A stretch of DNA of 5,746 nt. It comes from an uncultured Haloferula sp. (GTDB lineage: Bacteria; Verrucomicrobiota; Verrucomicrobiae; Verrucomicrobiales; Akkermansiaceae). Made by a program: the position numbers and the translations under genes. Location of the stretch: assembly GCA_946481625.1 (NCBI GenBank), contig CAMLOZ010000265.1, positions 1 through 5,746 on the forward strand. Reading direction: 5' to 3'. Positions 5,713 to 5,746 of the stretch are shown piece after piece. The stretch's first letter is position 1, and each line of letters begins with the position of its first letter. The notes below the pieces were generated by a model that saw nothing but the letters and a program-made list of their open reading frames with translations, had not been told where the DNA came from and made no database searches.

Positions 5713-5746
5713 GGGCAAAGGTGCGCCGAAGGATGGATCGGGTGAA

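Noticed and set aside
4756..5718. Long minus-strand open frame opposite the membrane coiled-coil gene
   Set aside because: The plus-strand frame has a transmembrane helix, coiled coils and a GTGA overlap with its neighbour; the opposite frame is a composition-driven shadow rich in Leu, His and Pro.
5721..5746. Possible start of a third plus-strand gene (GTG at 5721 or ATG at 5733, with GAGGG at 5711-5715)
   Set aside because: Only about 25 bases are visible, too few to support a coding call, though a co-directional next gene is plausible.

Overview
This is a GC-rich window with tightly packed, ordinary-looking bacterial genes. Four genes lie on the minus strand (positions 1 to about 4390) and two on the plus strand (4460 to 5712). 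No tRNA, rRNA, CRISPR array, insertion sequence or phage gene is visible. The best guess for the host is a member of the Verrucomicrobiota. The main reason is the last gene, whose small beta-rich module ends in an 'LP...RFQFD' signature that I recall as common in proteins of that phylum. Several genes also lack a clear Shine-Dalgarno sequence. This assignment is inference from memory and not a database result.

Reading along the minus strand from 4390 down to 1, the order is: a class II tRNA nucleotidyltransferase with an HD domain (cca-like, 4390-3041); a 366-residue protein built of two HTH/AsnC-type units, resembling fused siroheme decarboxylase (AhbA/AhbB, NirDLGH) or Lrp/AsnC proteins (2872-1772); a PhoB/OmpR-type response regulator (1558-881); and its PhoR-like sensor kinase (878 to beyond position 1, partial). 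Regulator and kinase are separated by 2 bp and clearly form one operon. The other minus-strand genes are separated by 168 and 213 bp and probably have their own signals. The 168-bp gap holds a striking 25-bp near-perfect palindrome. The 213-bp gap holds a good sigma70-like promoter for the two-component operon and AT-rich dyads.

On the plus strand, diverging from cca across a 69-bp gap, a short coiled-coil lipoprotein (4460-4807) overlaps by 4 bp a single-pass membrane coiled-coil protein (4804-5712). The two share a recognisable stretch of sequence (9 of 19 residues identical without gaps). They look like a translationally coupled pair acting at the cell envelope. Their function is unknown, and they are the best candidate here for something not yet described.

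The strongest items for follow-up are this coiled-coil pair, the tandem AhbAB-like protein with the palindrome upstream of it, and the odd 5' and 3' ends of cca: a TTG start behind an out-of-frame ATG pair, and coding-like sequence in frame after the stop. No stretch longer than 300 bp lacks a gene.
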